Shown piece by piece: positions 1-8,960 of a stretch of 64,000 bases of DNA. This DNA comes from a virus. The number at the start of each line of letters is the position of its first letter. Position 1 is the first letter of the stretch. The notes below the pieces were generated by a model, which was given only the letters and a program-made list of their open reading frames with translations, made no database searches and was not told the origin of the DNA. The stretch covers positions 56,727-120,726 of IMG/VR virus record IMGVR_UViG_3300025581_000001, one strand, 5' to 3'. The position numbers and the translations under genes are program-made.

Positions 1-1
1 C

Positions 2-3000
2 GCCGAGGAGAAGGCGCTGCTGGCTCTGTTGCAGACTAAACTTAAGGTCAATGCTATCACTCCGCAGGCGTTTCAGACTCAGAGTTCAATTCTCAATGCG
101 CAGATGGGGATGCAGCGCACGGCAGTAGAGAATGCCAGCAGCCGCCAGCTGCTCATGTTCAACAGGCAGCAGCCTCAACTACGTGGAGGAAAAGGAGAAG
201 AGGGCAGCTTGCTGCGCGGTATGGGCATGGGCATTACCCGCAGCTTGGGTGGTGGACTTGTCGGCTCGATAGCGACCGGTCTGATGTTTGGTGGTGGTAC
301 CTTGATGGTGTTCGATCAAGCAGCTCGCGGCATCGAGCACATGATGCACTCGATGAAGGAGTTCATCCTGGCGTCCGGCCCCATGCAGCAGGTGAATGCG
401 CAGTTCCAGACGCTGGCCAAGGGAGCGGGCATTGATGCTCCAGCATTCATGGATAAGCTGCGCGCATCGACCCACGGGCTTGTCGACCACATGGATTTGA
501 TGCGGGTCGCTACCGGAGCACTGCGCAGCAATCTGAAGCTTTCCGATACAGATATTCTGCGGCTGGTCAAGGACACGACTGAGTTGGCCCGCGTGCAGGG
601 CAAGTCAGTGCCACAGGCCATGCATATGCTTGACACCGCTTTGCAGACTGGGCAGATGCGTGGCGTTGCAAGGTTTCTTGGTCTCAATCAGCGCGAGTTG
701 ATGATGAATGTTGCTCCACGTGGCGCAACGATACAGCAGCGTGAACAGCTGCAGATGACACAGGTGCGAGGAGCGATGGAGTCACGGCTGGCCAAGACTG
801 GTATCGCACCTGAGACCATGACCGAGAGCTTCCAGAAGTTGAAGCAGGCACAATCTGAATTTTGGGAGGACTTCGGGCAAGGGATGGCGACGTCTACCGG
901 AGCAAGGGCATTCATAGCGTCACTCAGCAAGATGGCTGACGGTATCGGTGGCCTGAGTGGTATGGCGAAGAAGTTGGGGGAAACGCTGGGAGAAGCGTTC
1001 GCATTTGTAGGACGCGTACTACTCAGTGTTATAGAGGACTTCGGAAGTCTTGCAAAAATCATAGGTTTAGTGGTTAGTCAGGGAGTTGCCGGAATCACAT
1101 CTCTTGGCGGAGCAGTTGGAGGATTGCAGGGGCAACTGACTGGCATGAAGTCTGTGTTCAGCTTCATGTTCGAAGTTTTTAACCAGATGGAGCTGGGGGC
1201 GAAGAAGTTGGGCTCTGTGTTCGTACTGCTTGCCGAAGTACGTAACCCTTGGATTAAATTTGGGGATGCGGTCGACCACTACAACGCGTCGGTCGGCAAA
1301 GCCGATGAGCACGCGACCAGTCAGACGTTTGAGATGAACAAGGCGTTGGTCGGGCCTCCGACTATTCCACTAGAGAAAGCAAAAGCTGACCTTACAGCTT
1401 ATCGGAAATTGCTGGAGACTGCTAATAAGGAAATTGCTGCTACAGGAGGTGTACCGAAGACAGGCCCCATCTCTACTGAGATGGCATCGCGGATTCAGAA
1501 GCGTGATGAGTATCAGAGGGGCATTACAACCATTCTCTTATCACGTCCAGAATTAACCTCTGCAGACACAAGTGGAGTGACAACTGGTGGAATTGACCCC
1601 GCTACTCGCGCGCAGAATATGCGCGATGCGCAAGCTGCGCTGAAGATTACCGAGCTGGTCGAGGACGAGAAGCTGAGTGTCGTCAAGCGGGGGCTCGAAG
1701 CGCAGCGCGACGCGCAGCAGCAGATGTTAAAGAGTGGTGAGACCGACCTCTTCAGCTACGTCCAGAAAATGAAGGGATACGTCGAGGCCGAGAAGAACGC
1801 GGAGCTTAGTCGTATCGATGCTGTAGAAAAAGCCAACAAAGAGATGCGGCAGGCTGAACTGGCTACGGGGGGTATCACTCAGAAAGACTACTTGAATGCA
1901 ACCGCTGTCGCTGCCAAGGAAGCGGCCAAGCAGAAGTCGGGGGTGGAAGAGGAAGCCGCCAAGAAGACGATGGCGCTTACTGACCAAGTCAACCAAGATA
2001 AGGTTGCTGCGGTAGCGGTTGCTGAGAATCGAGAAATTCAGATTCGCAAGGATGCTCTTGCTCTACAGCAGGAGATGATAAAAGACGCCTACGACAAGCA
2101 ACTGCTGAGTGTCAATACCTACCTTGCCAGTGAACGTGCTGCGATAGAGGAAACCTACAAGATCGAGGAAGATGCTGCTAGTGAAAAGTACTACCGTACC
2201 GAGCAAGGCCAGAAAGACTTGGAGCAGCTGGCTGCTGATTATACTGCTGCGCAGGCTAAGCGCGAGAAAAGTGTTACTACTCAAGCCAATAGCGAAGTAC
2301 AGAAACGTGTTGCACGTGCTCAGCAAGACTATGAGACCGTAGCTGGTTTTCTCCAAGCACGTCAGCAGTTGCAGGTAGCGCAACGTGGTGGGCAGGAGCT
2401 GCCGGTAGCGCAGCAGCGCGATGACTTGGCTACGCAGATTGCGGCCCTCAGCAAGGCCATTGCTACTATGGCGGCTGACATTGCGACTGCTCCGGCGGGA
2501 CAACGAATGCAGTTGGCTCCGCAGTTGATGGCGAAGCAGCAGGAGCTTATCCCGCTGCAGGTAAAGCAGGCGCAGCTGAATGAAGGGCCGATTCCTCTTT
2601 CCTCGGTGGGTGATTTGGCGTCCGCGCTTGGGCAACTTCCACAAGGCACGACTCGTGCTTTCAAGGGCGTGGGTGCGATACCGGAACTCATGCAGTGGAT
2701 GACCAAACAGCAGCAGGCACAGAAGGAAGGTGCTGTGCCAGGGATTATTTCTGGGCCAATGCAGAATCTTGGACTGCTGTTCCACGACTTGTTTACCAAT
2801 GCTCATGGCCTGCCTGACGCCTTCAGGAACCTAGAGCAGTCATTGCTCCCTGCTATTCAGGCCATTGCCAGCTTTGCTTCTGCCGTACAGCAAGGGCCAG
2901 TGGCGGGGGCCATCGCGGGTGCGGGCATGGGCAAGATGCTGTTCAGCGGTGGAGGAATGTTCAGTGGGATTGGTTCTTTATTGAGTGGGTTGCATGGTAA

Positions 3001-4306
3001 AAAACAGAGTGATGGGTCTGTACCTGGCCCAGGACAACCTGTTGAGTTTGTAGATAAAGGCGCTCCAACTGGAACTTCTGGAGTAGAAGGAGTGCCACCG
3101 GGAATGGGTTCTTCTGGGGTTACTTCCGAAGCGACTTCGGGTGCCTCCAGCGCTGTAGGTGGTGCTGTTAGTAGTATGGTTACAAAATTGGCCAGTAGCG
3201 TAGGTAGTTCGTTGCAAGGTCTCGGCGCGATGGCTGGGCCTATTGGTGCGGTTGCCGGTGCCGCTTTTGGTGCCATCCTTTCCAGCATTGTTGAGAAGAA
3301 GCAGCGGGCAACAGAGAAGTACCTGCTGCAGATGCAGCTGGATTTCCAACGGATAACCTTGTCGCTGCAGACCGGCCAGATAGGCATGAACGAGGCTATC
3401 ACCGAGGCCATTGCGCTGCGCAACGACGTGCAGGCGCAGATGAACAACTCCAGCAAGAAGAAGCGCAGCGCCTACATGCAGGAGTTGCAGGGGTTCAACC
3501 AACAAATCCAGCAGCTGCAGGCACAGCAGGTGCAGCAGGTGCAGCAGATGTACGAGCAGGTGAATACCGTTGGGGCATCGCCGCTGAACGCATTCACTCA
3601 GCAGCTGCAGCAGATCATCCAGCAGTATGCGCAGTTCGCCGGGGCGGCGCGGAACACGCAGGACTTGGCATCAGCGACCGAGTGGCTGACCAAGTCATTG
3701 CAAGGCTATGCGCAGACTCAGTTGACCGCAATGAACCAGGCTGAGACCGGAGCCATTCAAGATGCTATCCAGCTGAATGACTTGTACACCCAGCGCAACC
3801 AGCTGCTGCAGCAGGAAGCCAACACTGAGTACAACATCATGACTCAAGGCATCCTGACCCGGCAGCAGACCACGGCGCAGAGCAAGATGGAGCAGATTGC
3901 CCTGATGAAGCAGCAGGACGCTATCCAGCTGCAGAACCTGAACGAGCAGATCGGTGCCGCGCAATTCCGGGTGGATGCAGAGAAGAAAATTTTCAATCTA
4001 GCGACCACGCGAGTTGGACTGGAGATGCAGCTGTTGGCCATGCAGAATCAGTCGACCACCTTGCAGATGGCACAGGTTGCCGCTCTGCAGCAGGTGGTGA
4101 TGGCGATGCAGAGTGGGAACTTCCAGAACATCCTGACCGGCGGACTGAACGTTAATCAGAACGCTCCGGGATACCAGGCTTTCTGGAACCTGCTCAAGGC
4201 GCTAGGCATGCAGCCTTCCGACTTGATGAACCAGTTCCTCAAGCAGTTCAACGACATGAGTGGTTATGGCTTTGGTGGATTCTCTATCGTATCAGGTGGC
4301 GGATAA
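2..4306 (+). CDS. Tail tape measure protein, 5' end outside window
   Basis: Very long, mostly helical protein (at least 1,434 residues) fitting the tape measure role: it sets tail length and is threaded through the tail tube during assembly. The frame is open from base 2, so the true start is upstream; an in-frame TTG at 29 has no ribosome site and is probably internal. Gly-rich hydrophobic stretches occur near residues 80-105, 955-990 and 1065-1090, typical of tape measures, which insert in membranes at DNA entry. The middle is charged Lys/Glu/Ala helix, the last third very Gln-rich. Its stop overlaps the next ATG (TAATG at 4304-4308), indicating coupled tail genes. Identity rests on size, composition and position, not a signature motif. 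Confidence 0.85.
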   Translation, partial: AEEKALLALLQTKLKVNAITPQAFQTQSSILNAQMGMQRTAVENASSRQLLMFNRQQPQLRGGKGEEGSLLRGMGMGITRSLGGGLVGSIATGLMFGGGTLMVFDQAARGIEHMMHSMKEFILASGPMQQVNAQFQTLAKGAGIDAPAFMDKLRASTHGLVDHMDLMRVATGALRSNLKLSDTDILRLVKDTTELARVQGKSVPQAMHMLDTALQTGQMRGVARFLGLNQRELMMNVAPRGATIQQREQLQMTQVRGAMESRLAKTGIAPETMTESFQKLKQAQSEFWEDFGQGMATSTGARAFIASLSKMADGIGGLSGMAKKLGETLGEAFAFVGRVLLSVIEDFGSLAKIIGLVVSQGVAGITSLGGAVGGLQGQLTGMKSVFSFMFEVFNQMELGAKKLGSVFVLLAEVRNPWIKFGDAVDHYNASVGKADEHATSQTFEMNKALVGPPTIPLEKAKADLTAYRKLLETANKEIAATGGVPKTGPISTEMASRIQKRDEYQRGITTILLSRPELTSADTSGVTTGGIDPATRAQNMRDAQAALKITELVEDEKLSVVKRGLEAQRDAQQQMLKSGETDLFSYVQKMKGYVEAEKNAELSRIDAVEKANKEMRQAELATGGITQKDYLNATAVAAKEAAKQKSGVEEEAAKKTMALTDQVNQDKVAAVAVAENREIQIRKDALALQQEMIKDAYDKQLLSVNTYLASERAAIEETYKIEEDAASEKYYRTEQGQKDLEQLAADYTAAQAKREKSVTTQANSEVQKRVARAQQDYETVAGFLQARQQLQVAQRGGQELPVAQQRDDLATQIAALSKAIATMAADIATAPAGQRMQLAPQLMAKQQELIPLQVKQAQLNEGPIPLSSVGDLASALGQLPQGTTRAFKGVGAIPELMQWMTKQQQAQKEGAVPGIISGPMQNLGLLFHDLFTNAHGLPDAFRNLEQSLLPAIQAIASFASAVQQGPVAGAIAGAGMGKMLFSGGGMFSGIGSLLSGLHGKKQSDGSVPGPGQPVEFVDKGAPTGTSGVEGVPPGMGSSGVTSEATSGASSAVGGAVSSMVTKLASSVGSSLQGLGAMAGPIGAVAGAAFGAILSSIVEKKQRATEKYLLQMQLDFQRITLSLQTGQIGMNEAITEAIALRNDVQAQMNNSSKKKRSAYMQELQGFNQQIQQLQAQQVQQVQQMYEQVNTVGASPLNAFTQQLQQIIQQYAQFAGAARNTQDLASATEWLTKSLQGYAQTQLTAMNQAETGAIQDAIQLNDLYTQRNQLLQQEANTEYNIMTQGILTRQQTTAQSKMEQIALMKQQDAIQLQNLNEQIGAAQFRVDAEKKIFNLATTRVGLEMQLLAMQNQSTTLQMAQVAALQQVVMAMQSGNFQNILTGGLNVNQNAPGYQAFWNLLKALGMQPSDLMNQFLKQFNDMSGYGFGGFSIVSGGG

Positions 4307-7300
4307 TGTTCAGAATCTTAATCGACAACCAAGACGGTAGCCCAGCAGTGGACTACGCACGCTATGTAGCCCCCAGCTCTATCGTGGTGCAGGACAAGCT
4401 TAACCAGCCCAGTACTATCCAGATGGTCTTACGTAACATCGACGATGCCTTTGTGACGCCGGTGCGTGAAGCCTACGTGCGTATCTATTCGACCCGCTTT
4501 GGAAGGGTGCTGGCCACCGGCTTCGTTGCCCAGATACCGACGCAGACTTTCACCGGGCTGAACCACAATACTCCATCGACTGCATGGCAGAGCTTCGATT
4601 ATGCAATCACTGTGCAGTCCGACGACTACCTGTTGAACGCTAAGGCTAGTGAGTTCTTTCCGGCAGAGGTCGGACTGGGTGATGGCCAGATCATGGCAGT
4701 GCTGGCTAATCGGCTGGCCCCTGGATTCTTCGACTGCACCTCTGATTCGGTGACCGGCGACTTGATACCATACTTCGCATACGACCCCAGCAAGAACTGG
4801 GGGCAGTACGCCAAGCAGTTCGCCGACGCTGCTCGTTATCGCGTGGGCATCCGCAATAAGCGCATGTTCTTCGCACCCTACGGTGACCAGCCGCTGGGCA
4901 TCGCCTACGACGAGAGTCGACCACAGAAGACATTTAAGACTAGTGGGTTGAACACCGCGCTGATGAATACTCAGTTGGCCAACGATTGCATCGTGATTGG
5001 TGCGGAGGAGCCAGGCAACAATCACGACGACTACTTCTGTGGTGATGGTTTCACTGGCAACTTCGGGCTGCGCCACTTACTGTTTGAGGGCACATCGACC
5101 GACTTGATTAATGAGCCGTGGACGGGAAGTGCTATCGACTCTAAGCTGTGGGCGGTGGTCGACCCTACCGACGCGTTCTTCATGGCAGGCACGCTGAACG
5201 TGGTCGGCGGGCCGGGGCAGTATGTCAGTGGCAGCGACGTGTGGGGCTCGTCCTACATCTTGTCCAACAGCGCCATTGAGCTGGGAGGCAAGCTGGTCAT
5301 CGAGCACGGAGAAGTTGTTCCTATCGACTCGACGCGGGCGTTGATCGGTGGTCTGTATGAGAAGACCAGCTCGCGGATGCCAACGGTTAACCTGTTGAAT
5401 TTTGGGGACAATTTTACCGAAGCGAGCTGGAGTGTTTCTGGTGGCAGCGTTAGTGGAAGCAACATCGTGACGTTTGATCATGCTAGCAGCGTTGTGGAGC
5501 AGGTTGTCGGCCCACTTGCGACCTACGCTGAAACTTTCACCATTTCCTTCTCAGCATCATCGCTGTCGCCACCTACACCTGAGTTACAGGTTAGTGTTGT
5601 GGACATAGAGACCGGTGCTGAGGTTATTAACAGCGTTGCGGTATTACACAGTGATGTGTCGTTCTTTAGCTTTAGTGGCCAGTTTCCTTTTGGACTTGGG
5701 TCTGCTGTTCCTATACCCGGAGATCATCTGAGGGTTAGATTTTCTAATCGTGGTTCGAGTTCGATCACCGTCGATATTCAAAACACGCAGTTGGAATACG
5801 GTGGCGAGTCGACTCCATATGTTGACACTCAAGATGAAGCGAATTGGGCAATGACCGATGTTTTCCTCCCTTACGAGGGTTGCATTGCGGGGTTCGACTT
5901 GCGGGACGGCCCGTCGGGAGTAATTCCGTCGGTGTCCGGTGCAGAAGGCGTGGCCATTCAGCCGGTGTTCAATGGGGCGCTGGTCGCCGGAGTGCCTGTT
6001 CTGGCGATGGATGTTTCACAGGTGCAGGTGTTTAGTGGGACAAACTCGCAAGTCGAGGTGACGCTGGGAGCTAACTGCCCGTTCATCGTTGGTCAATGGA
6101 TTACTTTCGAGGAGCTTGAAGGCTACACCCGATTGAACGGCAGAAGTTACCAGCTGACCTCAACTGACGGCCCTACTGGGCCTCACTTTTGGTTCTATTT
6201 GGGGTACTCCGCCCCAGCATATGGCCCTACTGTCGATACCGGAAGCGTTAGCGCGTTGGGCGCAAATTTCCCGCTGCTGACCAAGATCAATCATAACTAT
6301 ACGTTGCGCACGATAGTTAGCTGCTACAACCAGAGCCGTTATGACACCGTCTATCGGACTCTGGCCGGGACTCCATATGGTGGCAACAACACGGTGGCGC
6401 TGGCCGATATCACCTGGGTGATCGACGACCTCGACCTGACTTACCCGTGGGCTAATCCGGTGGAGTACCGGCTCACTATCAAAAAGGTGCCGGTGCCGTC
6501 GTTCGTGCGCTACGCACCAATCAACAACTACGACGGCAACATGACTCTCAGCTATACCTCGGCGTATTTCCCGCCGCAAGGATCAGCGCAGGTGCAGTCG
6601 TTCTACAAATTTGTGAATGCAGCATCGCAGGCTCCATTGGCCGGATTCCCGTGGCCACCGTCTTACGACATGGTCGCGTCGCTGCCGCTGCTCGACTACG
6701 AGATGGGTTTCGGAATCTATGGAGCGAAGGCGTCGATTCAGAGCGCACAACAGGGAGCCGATAGCAGTCAGCTGGCGTTTTACTCCAACAACCTGCCTTC
6801 GCTGGGATCACGCATCCGCTTCCAGTCATGGGAGGCGCAGGCGGCTGTAGCTCGTGTGCAGAGTATTGCGTCGATCACTGCGCAGGCGGCGATTGTGGGC
6901 GATGATGGTGACCGCATGACAGTGTTCACTGACTTCAATCCCCCGCCACGCACCAGCGAGGAGTGTGAGCTGGCAGGGGCGCAGGCCATCGCCGACCGAG
7001 TAGACCCGACCTACCAAGGGTCATACACGCTGGAGCATACTTTCTTCGACTTCCTTAACTACGATTATCCGCGCTCCGGTAGGCTGCTGAACATCAACGC
7101 GCCGGAGCGCGACATTGTTTATCGCGACTTTATCGTGAATGAAGTGCAGTTCACCATCACCGAGTTGTTCGAGGAGCAGATGATGGTGCAGCTAACCTTC
7201 TCGCCGTCGAAGTACCTGCCGACCTTGCTGCAGCAGTTCTTGCCTACTCCGGTCGGTGTGCTGACCGCGACCGATACCCTGAATCCGCCGACACCCATCG

Positions 7301-8139
7301 AGCTGGCGCAGATCGGGCTGGCGTTTGCACCAGACTTAGATAATCTGCGACTTGAAGCTCCGTGGGATGTGTCGGCAGCAGGCTTCGATGGAAGCAGGAT
7401 TTACGTTGCGATTAACGATCCAACTATCAATGCAATCGAAGTTAGACGAACTAACAATGGCTGGGGCACGAACAACCGAGACCTGATTGGAAGATTCACT
7501 ACTCAGAATTTTACACTGCCAAGGCTGACGTTCGAACAGTCTTGGTACATGCGAGCAATAAAGCTAGGGGTGCCCAGTTATGGGATAGATTCGCTTGGGT
7601 TTGGCTATCTGCCCCATGGTAACTACTATCTTGTGACTACGAGTGTAATCAATGGCGTCGAAGGGCCACCGTTTCTGGAGTTGCCGATTGCATTAACTGT
7701 TGGCAACGCGATAGACCTTGGGTTCTTGACGAGTACGACCAGGGCATATCTGACTGCCGGATTACCGGGGAGCGAGAGGTTCTACACTGAGTTTTCGGCT
7801 GGTCATGCGTATATCACGATTTTTCCCACTACACCAGGAACCCCGCCTTTACCACCGATGTCGCGCCGGGCCAAAGTAGTCCGGGTGTACGCTCCACTAA
7901 TTCCACAGCCACCGATTCTCGACCCGACGCAGCCGGTGAACCCCGACAACTACACGGTGCCTGACCAGATCAAGTTCTGGTTCGCCTTCAACGGCGATAT
8001 CAGGAATATCTATGGTATTGAGATTCGGGGTGCTGACGACCGTACCGTGCTGTTGCGGCAGCCAGTGGTATCGCCCTACGACTTGATCTGGACGTATTCC
8101 TTGCAGACCGCTGGGACGCTGGCGGGATCGGAGATGTAA
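4306..8139 (+). CDS. Large tail hub/baseplate-like protein
   Basis: A 1,277-residue protein directly after the tape measure gene, where phages usually encode the distal tail or hub protein. The N-terminal ~200 residues resemble beta-rich tail hub proteins. A central part near residues 360-480 looks like a jelly-roll or carbohydrate-binding insertion, and beta-rich and Pro-rich segments follow to the C-terminus. No enzymatic motif is seen. Start and stop both overlap neighbours by one base, so it is translated with the tape measure gene and the downstream tail-tip genes. Virion location is inferred from synteny; receptor-binding or sugar-binding parts are possible but unproven. Confidence 0.6.
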   Translation: MFRILIDNQDGSPAVDYARYVAPSSIVVQDKLNQPSTIQMVLRNIDDAFVTPVREAYVRIYSTRFGRVLATGFVAQIPTQTFTGLNHNTPSTAWQSFDYAITVQSDDYLLNAKASEFFPAEVGLGDGQIMAVLANRLAPGFFDCTSDSVTGDLIPYFAYDPSKNWGQYAKQFADAARYRVGIRNKRMFFAPYGDQPLGIAYDESRPQKTFKTSGLNTALMNTQLANDCIVIGAEEPGNNHDDYFCGDGFTGNFGLRHLLFEGTSTDLINEPWTGSAIDSKLWAVVDPTDAFFMAGTLNVVGGPGQYVSGSDVWGSSYILSNSAIELGGKLVIEHGEVVPIDSTRALIGGLYEKTSSRMPTVNLLNFGDNFTEASWSVSGGSVSGSNIVTFDHASSVVEQVVGPLATYAETFTISFSASSLSPPTPELQVSVVDIETGAEVINSVAVLHSDVSFFSFSGQFPFGLGSAVPIPGDHLRVRFSNRGSSSITVDIQNTQLEYGGESTPYVDTQDEANWAMTDVFLPYEGCIAGFDLRDGPSGVIPSVSGAEGVAIQPVFNGALVAGVPVLAMDVSQVQVFSGTNSQVEVTLGANCPFIVGQWITFEELEGYTRLNGRSYQLTSTDGPTGPHFWFYLGYSAPAYGPTVDTGSVSALGANFPLLTKINHNYTLRTIVSCYNQSRYDTVYRTLAGTPYGGNNTVALADITWVIDDLDLTYPWANPVEYRLTIKKVPVPSFVRYAPINNYDGNMTLSYTSAYFPPQGSAQVQSFYKFVNAASQAPLAGFPWPPSYDMVASLPLLDYEMGFGIYGAKASIQSAQQGADSSQLAFYSNNLPSLGSRIRFQSWEAQAAVARVQSIASITAQAAIVGDDGDRMTVFTDFNPPPRTSEECELAGAQAIADRVDPTYQGSYTLEHTFFDFLNYDYPRSGRLLNINAPERDIVYRDFIVNEVQFTITELFEEQMMVQLTFSPSKYLPTLLQQFLPTPVGVLTATDTLNPPTPIELAQIGLAFAPDLDNLRLEAPWDVSAAGFDGSRIYVAINDPTINAIEVRRTNNGWGTNNRDLIGRFTTQNFTLPRLTFEQSWYMRAIKLGVPSYGIDSLGFGYLPHGNYYLVTTSVINGVEGPPFLELPIALTVGNAIDLGFLTSTTRAYLTAGLPGSERFYTEFSAGHAYITIFPTTPGTPPLPPMSRRAKVVRVYAPLIPQPPILDPTQPVNPDNYTVPDQIKFWFAFNGDIRNIYGIEIRGADDRTVLLRQPVVSPYDLIWTYSLQTAGTLAGSEM

Positions 8140-8951
8140 TGGCACATAATCCTCATGTAGCGCTTGTGACGATAGAGAACATGATGAACCAGTTACTCGT
8201 GCTGGCTGCGGCGGGTGGGTTCATTAGCATCTACACTGGAGCGCGTCCGGGTGTGGCAGGCGGAGGGCTGAACGAGAGCAATGTGCTGTTGGTTACTCTA
8301 GCGATGGCGAATCCCGCGTTCGGCTATAGCTCCTCTGGAGTGTCGACTGCGAATCCGATTACAGATGGTACTGCTGCGGCTAAAGGGGTGCCGACTTGGT
8401 TTCGCATGTTTGAGGCTGACGGGGTTACTCCAGTTATGGATGGCTCGGCAGGGCATGATAGCAGCTACGACTTAAGCCTGAGTGTATCTGAAATCGATCC
8501 GGGCATTGTGGTGTCGATTACCTCATTCGTAGTTCGCCAGCCAATTGGTAGTCCCTTTGTGGATGTTGCTCCGGGAGTTGCGAATCTGATGCTCAACTGG
8601 ATTGCGAACTATGCGAATAACGGATTCATAAAGGTGTACAGTGGCACGCAGGCAGCAAGCGCGGATGACGCGGTGCCGGGAGGCGATGTGCTGCTGGCTA
8701 CGCTTGACTTGGGCAATCCCGCCGTCGACTCGATAGTTGATGGTGAGATGGCGTTCTCACCGATTGCGCCTGGTTATGGACTTGTCAATGAGACGCCTAC
8801 ATGGTTCCGCATGTATCAGTCGAACGGGACGACGGTGTTGCTCGATGGCTCTGCAGGGTTCGGCGGAGAGTTCGATCTGCTGCTGGGCAGCGCGGTGATT
8901 TCAATCGGCCAGGAAGTACAAGTCGCATCTCTGGTGATGATTCAGAACTAG
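8139..8951 (+). CDS. Tail-associated protein with an internal domain duplication
   Basis: A 270-residue protein made of two diverged copies of a ~130-residue beta-rich domain (about residues 1-140 and 141-270). Each copy carries an I/VYSG or IYTG strand, an LL-TL-L/M-NPA segment, a PTWFRM(F/Y) motif and a DGSAG turn in the same order. The start ATG overlaps the previous stop (TAATG). No catalytic residues stand out. Its place between the hub-like gene and the HAF-repeat gene suggests a tail tip or baseplate decoration protein; this is inference from context. Confidence 0.6.
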   Translation: MAHNPHVALVTIENMMNQLLVLAAAGGFISIYTGARPGVAGGGLNESNVLLVTLAMANPAFGYSSSGVSTANPITDGTAAAKGVPTWFRMFEADGVTPVMDGSAGHDSSYDLSLSVSEIDPGIVVSITSFVVRQPIGSPFVDVAPGVANLMLNWIANYANNGFIKVYSGTQAASADDAVPGGDVLLATLDLGNPAVDSIVDGEMAFSPIAPGYGLVNETPTWFRMYQSNGTTVLLDGSAGFGGEFDLLLGSAVISIGQEVQVASLVMIQN

Positions 8952-8960
8952 GTAAAAATT

